Source of the DNA: Streptomyces bambusae
GTDB lineage: Bacteria > Actinomycetota > Actinomycetes > Streptomycetales > Streptomycetaceae
Length of the DNA stretch: 64,000 nucleotides
Assembly (NCBI RefSeq): GCF_020532645.1
Contig: NZ_JAJAUZ010000025.1
Coordinates: 42,708-106,707 of the forward strand
Reading direction: 5' to 3'
Below, piece after piece: positions 1 to 8,405 of this stretch. Made by a program: the position numbers and the translations under genes. Positions within the stretch are counted from its first letter, which is position 1, and the number at the start of each line of letters is the position of its first letter. Below the pieces are notes generated by a model. It had not been told where the DNA came from. It searched no databases and was given only the letters and a program-made list of their open reading frames with translations.

Positions 1-1039
1 AGTCCTCGGACTGGGCGTCCAGCCGCCGGTTGGCCTCCGTGCAGCGGGCCACGATCTCGTCGAGCAGCCGGCGACGGGTCGGGTCGTCCTCCGGGTACGC
101 GTCGTCGAGCTGCTGACGGAGCCGGAAGGCGTGCGTCAGCTCGTCCTTGGCGTGCGCCAGGGCCTCGGCGAACGGGCGGGCCGCCGTCTCACCGAACTGG
201 GCCGTGGCAAAACCGAGTTCCTCGGTGCTGGTGCGGACGGCGTCGTCCGTGCCGACCAGCAGGGACCGGGCCCTCGCGTCCAGCTCCGGCAGCGGGACCT
301 GGCCGGGCGGGGCGGCCGGGGTGCCCCAGCCGGGCGGGGCGGGCGTGGTCCCGCCCTCCTTGCGGCGGCGGCTGCGTCGGTACGCGTACACGCCGAGGGC
401 GCCGGCGGCGCCGACCGCGACGACGGGGAGGACGTAGTCGCCGGCGCCGCCCGTCTCGTCGTCCCCGCCGGGGTCCGCCGCGCCGGGGGTGACCGACGGG
501 ACCGGGACCGGGCGGCCGGCCAGCACCGCGTCGTAGCCGGCGGCCGCGCCGACGGCGGCGCCGGCCCAGTCGTTCGCGCGCAGTGCCGGCTCGATGGCGC
601 TGCGGGCGACCTCGGCGAGCTGGGCCTCGGTGAGGCCGGCGGTGCGGCCGGCCGAGTACGCGTACTGGCGGGCGCCGGTGGCGACGGCGAGGAGGATGTC
701 GTCGTCGCCCAGGCCGTTGCGGGTGGCGGTGGCGTCGGCCCAGCCCTGTGCGGTGCGGCTGCCGAAGTCGTCGACGTACGCGACGTAGAGCTGGATGCGG
801 CGGTCGGCGTACAGGCGGTCCAGGGCGGCCGTGACGGCGTGCTTCCGGCCGGCCAGGGCGTTGACGCGGTCGGTGATCTGGCCGTCCCTGGAGAGCGTTA
901 CGGGGTCTTCGGCGGGGGCGGCCGCCGTGTGGGGCGGGGCGGCTGTTGCCGGGGTGCCGCTCAGGGCCAGCAGGGCTGCGGCGGGGGCCAGGGCGGCCCG
1001 CGCGGCCGTCCTGACGCGGCGGCTTGTGGGCGGCGTCAC
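1..1039 (-). CDS. TPM-domain membrane protein, 3' end cut off by window edge
   Basis: The frame runs off the left edge, so only the first 346 codons are visible. An Arg-rich start and hydrophobic segment (about residues 11-33, ending in small residues) look like a Sec signal. The TPM-domain signature GLGDDDILLAVATG lies at 109-122. A transmembrane helix (VLPVVAVGAAGALGVYAY) follows near 200-220, and a charged helical region starts after an Arg/Lys stop-transfer cluster. TPM proteins in other organisms act on membrane or photosystem protein turnover; the role in actinomycetes is unknown to me. The GTG start was chosen because the signal peptide begins there; there is no good Shine-Dalgarno. 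It reads in the same direction as the sdh operon but is separated from it by 264 bp with a repeat and a hairpin. Confidence 0.8.
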   Translation of the reverse strand, partial: MTPPTSRRVRTAARAALAPAAALLALSGTPATAAPPHTAAAPAEDPVTLSRDGQITDRVNALAGRKHAVTAALDRLYADRRIQLYVAYVDDFGSRTAQGWADATATRNGLGDDDILLAVATGARQYAYSAGRTAGLTEAQLAEVARSAIEPALRANDWAGAAVGAAAGYDAVLAGRPVPVPSVTPGAADPGGDDETGGAGDYVLPVVAVGAAGALGVYAYRRSRRRKEGGTTPAPPGWGTPAAPPGQVPLPELDARARSLLVGTDDAVRTSTEELGFATAQFGETAARPFAEALAHAKDELTHAFRLRQQLDDAYPEDDPTRRRLLDEIVARCTEANRRLDAQSED

Positions 1040-1150
1040 ATTTGGGAGGGTATGGGGGGTCGGGCGGGGACGCGACCGGAGTGTGTGCGGGTGGGTGGGG
1101 GCGGGCGGGGGCCCTGCGGGGCTGGTCCCCCACCCGCCCTTTCGCCGTTT

Positions 1151-1227
1151 CCCGGGGCTGCGCCCCGGACCCGCTTCGGGGGCTCCGCCCCCGGACCCCC
1201 GCGCCTCAAACGCCGGCGGGGCTGGAG
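1151..1227 (+). repeat. Dispersed GC-rich intergenic element, copy 1
   Basis: This contains the self-complementary block CCGGGGCTGCGCCCCGG, a second one (GGGGGCTCCGCCCCC) and the core CGCCTCAAACGCCGGCGGGG. The same core recurs near 8.0, 28.3-28.9, 46.3 and 50.1 kb. It lies in the non-coding gap between the TPM gene and the end of the sdh operon, where it can fold and may assist termination. Confidence 0.75.
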
Positions 1228-1249
1228 TTGCCCCCGCGCCTCAGACTCC

Positions 1250-1269
1250 CCCAGCCCCAGGGGGCTGGG
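1250..1269 (-). terminator. Hairpin downstream of the sdh operon
   Basis: A 9-bp perfect stem (CCCAGCCCC pairing with GGGGCTGGG) with a very tight loop lies about 35 bp after the stop of the iron-sulfur subunit gene. There is no T-tract, as is common for streptomycete terminators. Confidence 0.5.
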
Positions 1270-1303
1270 AGGTGCCCCCTGGCGAGGCTGGGATTGGCGG
1301 GGC

Positions 1304-2077
1304 TCAGCCGTCCCGCCGCCTCCCGATCTTGTTGCCCAGCCAGACCAGGGGGTCGTACTTGCGGTCCGCTGCGCGTTCCTTCAGGGGGATGAGGGCGTTG
1401 TCCGTGATGTGGATGCCCTCCGGGCAGACTTCCGTGCAGCACTTGGTGATGTTGCAGTAGCCGAGGCCGTGGTCGTCCTGGGCGGTGCGCTTGCGGTCGA
1501 GGCCTTCGGAGGCGGCGGCGTCCAGGGGGTGCATGTCGAGTTCGGCGATGCGCATCAGGAAGCGGGGGCCTGCGAAGGAGGGCTTGTTGTCCTCGTGGTC
1601 GCGGACCACGTGGCACGTGTCCTGGCACAGGAAGCACTCGATGCACTTGCGGAACTCCTGCGAGCGGTCCACGTCGATCTGCTGCATCCGGTACTCGCCC
1701 GCGGCCACGCCGGGCGGCGGCACGAACGCCGGGATCGAGCGGGCCTTCTCGTAGTTGAAGCCCACGTCCGTGACCAGGTCGCGGACCACCGGGAAGGCCC
1801 GCAGCGGGGTCACCGTGATGGTGTCCGTGCGGTCGAAGACCGACATCCGGGTCATGCACATCAGCCGGGGCCGGCCGTTGATCTCCGCGCTGCACGAACC
1901 GCACTTGCCCGCCTTGCAGTTCCAGCGGACGGCCAGGTCCGGGGCCTGGGTGGCCTGGAGCCGGTGGATGATGTCGAGGACCACCTCCCCGTCGTGCACC
2001 TCGACCGTGAAGTCCCGCAGCTCCCCGCCCTCCGGGTCGCCCCGCCACACCCGGAAGCTCGCGTCGTAGCTCGTCAC
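1304..2077 (-). CDS. sdhB: Succinate dehydrogenase/fumarate reductase iron-sulfur subunit
   Basis: This 257-residue protein carries the electron relay between the flavoprotein and the membrane quinone site. The N-terminal [2Fe-2S] ferredoxin domain has C54, C59, C62 and C74 (CKAGKCGSC, then a fourth Cys after GRPRLM). The C-terminal domain has two Cys clusters, CIECFLCQDTC and CNITKCCTEVCPEG, which ligate [4Fe-4S] and [3Fe-4S] centres. The GTG start is preceded by GAGGAG inside the end of sdhA, and only two bases separate the genes, so translation is probably coupled. It is the last gene of a C-A-B operon. Whether it runs as succinate oxidase or fumarate reductase cannot be told from sequence; aerobic streptomycetes favour the former. 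Confidence 0.93.
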   Translation of the reverse strand: MTSYDASFRVWRGDPEGGELRDFTVEVHDGEVVLDIIHRLQATQAPDLAVRWNCKAGKCGSCSAEINGRPRLMCMTRMSVFDRTDTITVTPLRAFPVVRDLVTDVGFNYEKARSIPAFVPPPGVAAGEYRMQQIDVDRSQEFRKCIECFLCQDTCHVVRDHEDNKPSFAGPRFLMRIAELDMHPLDAAASEGLDRKRTAQDDHGLGYCNITKCCTEVCPEGIHITDNALIPLKERAADRKYDPLVWLGNKIGRRRDG

Positions 2078-2079
2078 GC

Positions 2080-3975
2080 CTACAGCTCCTCTTCGGAGAG
2101 GTACTTGACCAGCTCTTCCTTCTCGAACAGCGCGAGCAGGTCGGGACGGATGGGATCGGTGGCGCAGCGGACCAGCGCGATGCGGTCGGCCGCCGGATCG
2201 GCGGGCGCCGGTACGACGGGCCGGCACAGCAGGTTCACCGGGCGCCAGGCCCGGTCCATGCCCGGGCAGTCCTCGCGGGTGTGGCCGCCGCGGCTCTCCG
2301 TACGCTCCAGGGCCGCCTTCGCCACGCACTCGCTGACCAGCAGCATGTTCCGCAGGTCCAGCGCCAGGTGCCAGCCCGGGTTGAACTGCCGGTGCCCCTC
2401 GACCCCGGCCCGGGCCGCCCGGGTCCGCAGCACCGCCAGCCGCTCCAGAGCCTCGCGCATCTCCGCGTCCCGCCGGATGATCCCCACCAGGTCGTTCATC
2501 GTCTGCTGGAGCTCCTGGTGGAGCGTGTACGGGTTCTCGGCGCCCTCGTCCGCGTGGAACGGGGCCAGCGCCTCCTGCGCCGCCGCGTCGATCTCCCGCT
2601 GCGCCACCCCCGGCCGGTCCGCCGCGGCCGCCGCGTGCTCCGCCGCGTGCAGACCCGCCCGCCGGCCGAACACCAGCAGGTCGGACAGCGAGTTGCCGCC
2701 CAGCCGGTTCGAGCCGTGCATGCCGCCGGCGACCTCGCCCGCGGCGAACAGGCCCGGCACCCCGACCGCGGCCGCCGTCTCCGAGTCCACCGCCACCCCG
2801 CCCATCACGTAGTGGCAGGTCGGCCCGACCTCCATCGGCTCGGCCGTGATGTCCACGTCCGCCAGCTCCTTGAACTGGTGGTACATCGACGGCAGCCGGC
2901 GCCGGATCGTCTCCGCCGGCATCCGCGTGGACACGTCCAGGAACACCCCGCCGTGCGGGGAACCCCGGCCCGCCTTCACCTCCGCGTTGATCGCCCGGGC
3001 CACCTCGTCGCGCGGCAGCAGCTCGGGCGGCCGCCGGTTGTGGTCCGGGTCCTCGTACCAGCGGTCGCCCTCCTCCTCCGACTCCGCGTACTTCTCCTTG
3101 AAGACGTCGGGCACGTAGTCGAACATGAACCGCTTGCCCTCGGAGTTGCGCAGCACCCCGCCGTCGCCGCGCACCGACTCCGTGACGAGGATCCCCTTCA
3201 CCGACGGCGGCCAGACCATGCCCGTCGGGTGGAACTGCACGAACTCCATGTTCAGCAGCGGCGCCCCGGCCAGCAGCGCCAGCGCGTGCCCGTCACCCGT
3301 GTACTCCCACGAGTTGGACGTCGTCTTGAACGACTTCCCGATCCCGCCGGTGGCCAGCACCACCGCGGGCGCCTCCAGGACGAAGAACCGGCCCGACTCC
3401 CGCTCGTAGCAGAACGTCCCCGCCACCCGGTCACCGTCCTTCAACACCCGGGTGACCGTGCACTCCTGGAAGACCTTCAGCCCCGACTCGTGGTCTCCGG
3501 TCTCCTTGAAGTCCTGCTGCTGCAACTGGACGATCTTCTGCTGGAGAGTGCGGATCAGCTCCAGCCCGGTCCGGTCGCCCACGTGCGCCAGCCGCGGGTA
3601 CTCGTGGCCGCCGAAGTTCCGCTGCGAGATCCGCCCGTCGGCGGTCCGGTCGAACAGCGCGCCCCAGGTCTCCAGCTCCCAGACCCGGTCCGGCGCCTCC
3701 TGGGCGTGCAGCTCGGCCATCCGCCACTGGTTGAGGAACTTCCCGCCGCGCATCGTGTCGCGGAAGTGCACCTGCCAGTTGTCGTGCCCGTTGACGTTGC
3801 CCATGGACGCGGCGATGCCGCCCTCGGCCATCACCGTGTGCGCCTTGCCGAACAGCGACTTGCAGATCACCGCCGTCCGCGCGCCCCGCTCCCGGGCCTC
3901 GATCGCGGCCCGCAGCCCGGCCCCGCCGGCCCCGACCACGATCACGTCCCACTGCTGCCTGTCGACTTGCGTCAT
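2080..3975 (-). CDS. sdhA: Succinate dehydrogenase/fumarate reductase flavoprotein subunit
   Basis: This 631-residue FAD subunit oxidises succinate to fumarate at the membrane. The Rossmann FAD motif GAGGAGLRAA is at 15-24. H46 within KAHTVMAEGG is the expected covalent-FAD histidine. Substrate-site blocks HPTGMVWPP and TESVRGDGG are intact, as is the C-terminal HYVMGG capping segment. I chose the ATG at 3975 because the family starts a few residues before the Rossmann strand and AAAGGTG precedes it; an in-frame start 42 bp upstream is possible. It lies between the membrane-subunit gene (48 bp upstream) and sdhB (2 bp downstream). The A/B pair with a five-helix membrane subunit is typical of the non-classical actinobacterial enzyme. 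Confidence 0.94.
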   Translation of the reverse strand: MTQVDRQQWDVIVVGAGGAGLRAAIEARERGARTAVICKSLFGKAHTVMAEGGIAASMGNVNGHDNWQVHFRDTMRGGKFLNQWRMAELHAQEAPDRVWELETWGALFDRTADGRISQRNFGGHEYPRLAHVGDRTGLELIRTLQQKIVQLQQQDFKETGDHESGLKVFQECTVTRVLKDGDRVAGTFCYERESGRFFVLEAPAVVLATGGIGKSFKTTSNSWEYTGDGHALALLAGAPLLNMEFVQFHPTGMVWPPSVKGILVTESVRGDGGVLRNSEGKRFMFDYVPDVFKEKYAESEEEGDRWYEDPDHNRRPPELLPRDEVARAINAEVKAGRGSPHGGVFLDVSTRMPAETIRRRLPSMYHQFKELADVDITAEPMEVGPTCHYVMGGVAVDSETAAAVGVPGLFAAGEVAGGMHGSNRLGGNSLSDLLVFGRRAGLHAAEHAAAAADRPGVAQREIDAAAQEALAPFHADEGAENPYTLHQELQQTMNDLVGIIRRDAEMREALERLAVLRTRAARAGVEGHRQFNPGWHLALDLRNMLLVSECVAKAALERTESRGGHTREDCPGMDRAWRPVNLLCRPVVPAPADPAADRIALVRCATDPIRPDLLALFEKEELVKYLSEEEL

Positions 3976-4023
3976 GAAGGAAGGCACCTTTCTCAGGTCC
4001 TGTGTGTCAGGTCCCACGGGGGC

Positions 4024-4845
4024 TCAGAAGAGGCGCGGGTCGTCGAAGGCCCCGGTCGCCAGCAGGTACACGTACAGGTCGCACAAGGCCACGCTGATCA
4101 GGGACGACCAGGCCAGCAGCGTGTGGCGGGCGTTCAGCTTCCCGGCCAGCCCCCACAGCCGGTACCGCACCGGGTGCTTGGAGAAGTGCCGCAGCCGGCC
4201 GCCGATGATGTGCCGGCACGAATGGCACGACAGCGTGTACGCCCAGATCAGCACGATGTTCACGAGGAACAGCAGGGTGCCCAGGCCCATGTGCCCCCAC
4301 GCGTACTGCGCATCGCGGAAGGTCAGCACCGTGTCGTACGTGAGGATGCCCGCGACCGGGAGCGCCGCGTAGAAGAAGTACCGGTGCATGTTCTGGAAGA
4401 CCAGCGGGAAGCGGGACTCGCCGGTGTAGCCGGAGTGCGGCTCGGCAACCGCGCAGGCGGGCGGCGAGGCCCAGAAGCCCCGGTAGTACGCCTTGCGGTA
4501 GTAGTAGCAGGTCAGCCGGAAGCCCAGCGGGAACACCAGGATCAGCAGCGCCGGGGACAGGCCCCACCAGCTGCCGAACAGATCCCAGTTGGGGCCGTTG
4601 CGCATCGGGACGCAGTTCTCGGCCAGACAGGGCGAGTAGAAGGGCGACACGTAGGGCGCCGCGTAGTAGTCCGCGTTCGCGAAGGCCCGCCAGGTCGAGT
4701 ACGCGATGAAGGCGAGCAGCCCGGCCGCGGTGCCGGCGGGGGCCAGCCACCACCGGTCGGTACGCAGGTGCCGGGCCGCGATCGCGGCCCGGGACGGGTG
4801 GTGCACGCCGGACAGCCGGACGGGTGGTTCGGTGCCTGTGGCCAA
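4024..4845 (-). CDS. sdhC: Succinate dehydrogenase membrane anchor (cytochrome b-like subunit)
   Basis: This 273-residue integral membrane protein shows about five hydrophobic helices. They start near WWLAPAGTAAGLLAF, LSPALLILVFPLGF, YFFYAALPVAGILTY, GTLLFLVNIVLIWAY and LLAWSSLISVALCDL. Several His residues near helix ends (NMHRYFF, GHMGLG, SCHSCRH) could hold heme b. Two Cys pairs (CLAENC and CHSC) are notable. It anchors the SdhAB dimer and carries the quinone site. The start is TTG with GGAG seven bases upstream; no ATG/GTG in frame gives the first helix intact with a ribosome site. It is the first gene of the operon. Confidence 0.85.
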   Translation of the reverse strand: MATGTEPPVRLSGVHHPSRAAIAARHLRTDRWWLAPAGTAAGLLAFIAYSTWRAFANADYYAAPYVSPFYSPCLAENCVPMRNGPNWDLFGSWWGLSPALLILVFPLGFRLTCYYYRKAYYRGFWASPPACAVAEPHSGYTGESRFPLVFQNMHRYFFYAALPVAGILTYDTVLTFRDAQYAWGHMGLGTLLFLVNIVLIWAYTLSCHSCRHIIGGRLRHFSKHPVRYRLWGLAGKLNARHTLLAWSSLISVALCDLYVYLLATGAFDDPRLF

Positions 4846-5011
4846 AGGTGACTCCGGGGGAGTGGGTCAGGAGTGGCCCAGGAGACCCGGCCCGCGTCCG
4901 GCGCTGCGGCCGGCGGGCCGGGTCTGATGGGTGGTGGGGTGGACCCGCGGGCGGACCCGCGGGAGCGGACGGCCCGCCGGAGCGCCGGCAGGCCCCCGGC
5001 CGCGGCTGCGG

Positions 5012-5233
5012 TCAGGGCGCCCGGCGGTCTCGGGCGCCCAGGCCCTCGTCGTCGGTGTCCGTCCAGAGCGAGCCGTCGTACGGGGTGTCCGGGATGGTGA
5101 CCATCCCCGAACGGTCCGGCGGAGCACCGCCGGGCCGCCGCTGCGCCTGCTCCTTGCGTTCGAGCTGCTCGACCTTGCGGGTCAGCTCGTCGAGGTTGCG
5201 GCGTACGGCGTTCAAATCGTCTTGCAGGGACAT
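5012..5233 (-). CDS. Small coiled-coil protein of unknown function
   Basis: This 73-residue protein starts with an amphipathic heptad-like helix (LNAVRRNLDELTRKVEQLER, residues about 7-26), followed by a Pro/Asp-rich acidic tail. There is no signal peptide or membrane segment. The ATG has a GAGGG site eight bases upstream. It sits alone upstream of the sdh operon in the same direction, 166 bp from it, and is divergent from the LpqW-like gene. I recognise no named domain. It looks like the small conserved streptomycete proteins often left as hypothetical. Confidence 0.7.
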   Translation of the reverse strand: MSLQDDLNAVRRNLDELTRKVEQLERKEQAQRRPGGAPPDRSGMVTIPDTPYDGSLWTDTDDEGLGARDRRAP

Positions 5234-5574
5234 GACTTGCCCTCACTTCCGCAGGTTGCGGTGGCAACGCTCATGTGCGCCTGCGAGTGTCGCGCCTCCC
5301 GTCCCCCGTTGTGAAGGGACGTGCAGCGATTCCGGGCGCGCAGGCGCAACCTGTGCGCCCCCTCCCGGCTCCATTCTCGTCCCTCGGCCGGGGGAACGCC
5401 CGGGCCGGCCGCGCCGGGCCGGTTGGTCCGCACGGGTGGGCTTCGCGGCGTGGCGCGGACCGGGTCCGGAGGGCGTGCCGGGGCGTCGATTTCAGTGGAG
5501 CCCGTCACCAGTGTGATCAGCTCCAAATACCCCCATCCGTGATCAAGCACGGCCCGTCCCGGAGGTGGACTCCC
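5234..5574. other. Divergent intergenic region with GTGATCA direct repeat
   Basis: This 341-bp gap separates the minus-strand coiled-coil gene from the plus-strand lipoprotein gene and must hold both promoters. The only clear structure is a direct repeat of GTGATCA at 5513-5519 and 5539-5545, spaced 26 bp, close upstream of the lipoprotein start and flanking an AT-richer stretch. No coding sequence is convincing here. Confidence 0.4.
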
Positions 5575-7965
5575 ATGTCGCAGCGACGGCGCAGCTCCCA
5601 GGCGCTCCTGACAGCAGCCGTGGCCGGGGGCCTGCTCACGCTGCCCCTCCTCGCGGGCTGCGGCACACCCGACGCCGCGACCGGGCCGGCCGCCGCGCCG
5701 CCCGACATCCGCGCCTCCGCCCGCGACCAGGTCGCCGACGGCGGGGTCGTCCGCTGGGCCGTGGACGCCCTCCCGGCCACCTTCAACACCTTCCAGGCCG
5801 ACGCCGACCCCACCACCACCCGGATCGCCGGAGCGGTGCTCCCCGCCCTGTTCACCCTCGACGCCCGCGGGCGGGCCGTCGCCAACCCCGACTACCTGGA
5901 GAAGGCCGAGGTCATCGAGACCGAGCCGCAGCAGGTCGTCCTGTACAAGCTCAACCAGCAGGCGGTCTGGAGCGACGGCCGGGAGATCGGCGCCCCCGAC
6001 TTCGTCGCCCAGTGGCGCGCCCTCAACGGCAAGGACTCGGCCTTCTGGACCGCCCGCAACGCCGGCTACGAACGCATCGAGAAGATCGAGCGCGGGGCCA
6101 ACGACCTGGAGGTCAAGGTCACCTTCGGCAGGCCGTACGCCGACTGGCAGTCCCTCTTCACCCCGCTCTACCCCAAGCAGGTCACCGGCAGCCCCGAAGC
6201 CTTCAACGAAGGCGCCCGCGGCGCCCTCAAGGTCACCGCCGGGCCCTTCAACCTCGGCGCCATCGACAAGAAGACCGGCACCGCCGCGCTCTCCCGCAAC
6301 CCCCGCTGGTGGGGCACTCCCGCCAAACTGGACACCCTCGTCCTGACCGCCGTGGCCCGCGCCGACCGCCCCGCCGCGCTGGCCGCGGGCAAGCTGGATC
6401 TGGCCGAAATCGACCGGTCCGGCGCCGAGCGGATCGCCCTCGCGGCCCGCGACGGCCGCCGCACCGGCAGCTCCGGCCCCCTGCGCCACGGCCCCGGCGC
6501 CGCCACCACCTCCGCCCAGGCCCTGCTGTCCTGGGCCATCGCCCACGGCTCGCCGGGCGAGCGGGCCGAGGCGGAGCAGGCCCGGCGGGTCCGCGCCGCC
6601 GCCGCGGTCCGCACGTACGCCGCCGAGCAGGACGGGCTGCGCGGCTACACCGTCCGCAAGTCCCTGGAGCCCGCGTACACCCAGCTCGCCCTCAACGGGG
6701 CGGCCGGACCGCTCGGCGACGAGCGGGTGCGGCGGGCCATCGCCCGCGCCCTGGACCGGCAGGACCTCGCCGAAGTGGTCCTCAAGCCGCTGGGGCTGCC
6801 CGCCAGGCCGGTCGGCAGCCATCTCGCCCTGGCCGGCCAGAAGGTGTACGCCGACAACAGCGGCGCGCTCGGCGGCCGCGACACCGAGGCGGCCCGGGCG
6901 CTGCTCGCTGACGCCGGCTGGCGGCTCGGCGGCCCGCTGACCACCGCCCCCGAGGAGGCCGCGGCGGGTGGCGAGGCCACCGCGGACGACGGGAAGACCC
7001 CGGCCGCCGGCCGCGGCGGCGCCCAGGCCGCGCGTGGCTCCGACGGCACCGGAAACGACGGTCTCTACATCGTGGGCCAGGAGGACGACGGCAAGAACGG
7101 CCGGGCCGACCGCTCCGGCGAGCTGCCGGAGGGCGGGTACGCGGCCCCCGGCCCGGACGGCGAGATCGTCGACGCGGACACCGCGGGCCGGCGGGCCGGC
7201 GGACCGGCCGTGATGGCTCCGGCGCCGCTCGCCGAAGGCCAGGGGGCGGCGCTGCTCGCCCAGGCCGAGGCGGTGACCCGGCCCGCCGGCCGTGACGACG
7301 GCAAGAAGCGGGCCGACGAGGGCGACGAGGCCGCCGGGGAGCGGGCCGCCGGGCCGCGGGGCACCGGGGCCCCCGAGCCGGCCCGGCAGGCCCGGACGTC
7401 CGGATCGCTGCTCGCCAAGGACGGGAAGGCGCTCTCGCTGCGCTTCGTGCTGCCGGCCGGGCCGGGGTCGGAGGCGCTGCGGACGGTCGGGGAGCGGATC
7501 GCGGAGACCCTGAAGAAGATCGGGATCGGGACGCGGCTGACGAAGGTGGCCGACGAGTCCTTCTTCAAGGACCACATCGCGTCCGGGCAGTACGACCTGG
7601 CGCTGTACTCCTGGCCGGCATCAGCCTTCCCGGCCACCGACGCCCGGCCGATCTTCGCGAAGCCGGAGCCGGCGGCGGACGGGTCGCTGCTCGTCGAACA
7701 GAACTACACGCGGGTCGGCACCGACCACATCGACCAGTTGTTCGACCAGGCGATCGGGGAGCTGGACGAGGAGGCGGCGCGGGAGCTGATGCGGAAGGCG
7801 GATGCGCGGATCTGGGCGGCGGCCGGGTCGATCCCGCTGTACCAGCGGCCGGAGCTGGTGGCCGTGCGGCCGGCCCTGGCCAATGCGGGTGCCTTCGGTC
7901 TCGCGACCCCGCGCTACCAGGACATCGGCTGGCGCAAGCCGGCCGCCGCCACGGGGACGCGCTAG
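5575..7965 (+). CDS. LpqW-like lipoprotein with peptide-binding-protein fold
   Basis: This 796-residue exported lipoprotein begins MSQRRRSSQ, followed by a hydrophobic segment ending in LLAGC, a type II signal with the lipidated Cys near residue 26. The body matches family-5 extracellular solute-binding proteins (RWAVDALPATFNTF near the start, a late DLALYSWPAS block and the terminal YQRPELVAVRP). Residues about 457-609 are an Ala/Gly/Asp/Glu-rich low-complexity insertion that interrupts the fold. There is no permease or ATPase gene next to it; typA follows. In mycobacteria the gene after typA is lpqW, a binding-protein relative that controls cell-envelope glycolipid synthesis rather than import, so I infer an LpqW-like role. 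A plain dipeptide-binding lipoprotein is the alternative. The start has GGAGGT eight bases upstream. Confidence 0.75.
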   Translation: MSQRRRSSQALLTAAVAGGLLTLPLLAGCGTPDAATGPAAAPPDIRASARDQVADGGVVRWAVDALPATFNTFQADADPTTTRIAGAVLPALFTLDARGRAVANPDYLEKAEVIETEPQQVVLYKLNQQAVWSDGREIGAPDFVAQWRALNGKDSAFWTARNAGYERIEKIERGANDLEVKVTFGRPYADWQSLFTPLYPKQVTGSPEAFNEGARGALKVTAGPFNLGAIDKKTGTAALSRNPRWWGTPAKLDTLVLTAVARADRPAALAAGKLDLAEIDRSGAERIALAARDGRRTGSSGPLRHGPGAATTSAQALLSWAIAHGSPGERAEAEQARRVRAAAAVRTYAAEQDGLRGYTVRKSLEPAYTQLALNGAAGPLGDERVRRAIARALDRQDLAEVVLKPLGLPARPVGSHLALAGQKVYADNSGALGGRDTEAARALLADAGWRLGGPLTTAPEEAAAGGEATADDGKTPAAGRGGAQAARGSDGTGNDGLYIVGQEDDGKNGRADRSGELPEGGYAAPGPDGEIVDADTAGRRAGGPAVMAPAPLAEGQGAALLAQAEAVTRPAGRDDGKKRADEGDEAAGERAAGPRGTGAPEPARQARTSGSLLAKDGKALSLRFVLPAGPGSEALRTVGERIAETLKKIGIGTRLTKVADESFFKDHIASGQYDLALYSWPASAFPATDARPIFAKPEPAADGSLLVEQNYTRVGTDHIDQLFDQAIGELDEEAARELMRKADARIWAAAGSIPLYQRPELVAVRPALANAGAFGLATPRYQDIGWRKPAAATGTR

Positions 7966-7974
7966 CCCAAAAGC

Positions 7975-8113
7975 CCCGGGGCTCCGCCCCGGACCCCGCG
8001 CCTCAAACGCCGGCGCGGCTGGATTTTTCCCCGCAGCGGGGAAGCCGAAGTCCGGCCGGGGAAGAACAAGCCCCGCCGGCGAGTGAGGCGCGGGGCCCTG
8101 GGCGGAGCCCCGG
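7975..8113. repeat. Inverted pair of the dispersed GC-rich element
   Basis: Two copies of the intergenic element face each other. The left arm is 7975-8014 and the right arm about 8074-8113; they are near-perfect reverse complements over 40 bp. Between them a smaller hairpin (CCCCGCAGCGGGG) sits in the loop. It begins ten bases after the stop of the lipoprotein gene and very likely ends its transcript. Confidence 0.85.
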
Positions 8114-8405
8114 GAGGGCAAGCTCAGAAGTGGCTCAAGTCGCTTGCCCGGGCGGGACCCCGCCCGGCAAGGTCGGTCCCACCATTGACCCGGTAGCCAG
8201 GAACGACCACCCCGTGAACACAGGCCCCACCCCGCCTGAACCCCCGTACAAGAACCTTCGTACGGCCTCTTGACAGACCCCCCGGCGAGCGGTTCCCGCC
8301 AGCACGCGTACGATGGGGTAAGGCCGTGGCAGGTTTTCCGCCCGGCGGGCTCGCGTGCCGGACCGTACGCGACGCCAATCCACGATCCGGGAGAAGCGCC
8401 GAAGT
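8114..8405. other. typA upstream region
   Basis: These 290 non-coding bases precede typA. A TACGAT hexamer at 8309-8314 could be a -10 box. The TTGACA at 8270-8275 is 33 bases from it, too far to pair with it. No long inverted repeat or riboswitch is apparent. Confidence 0.3.

Noticed and set aside
8270..8314. TTGACA plus TACGAT as a typA promoter
   Set aside because: The hexamers are 33 bp apart, twice the workable spacing.
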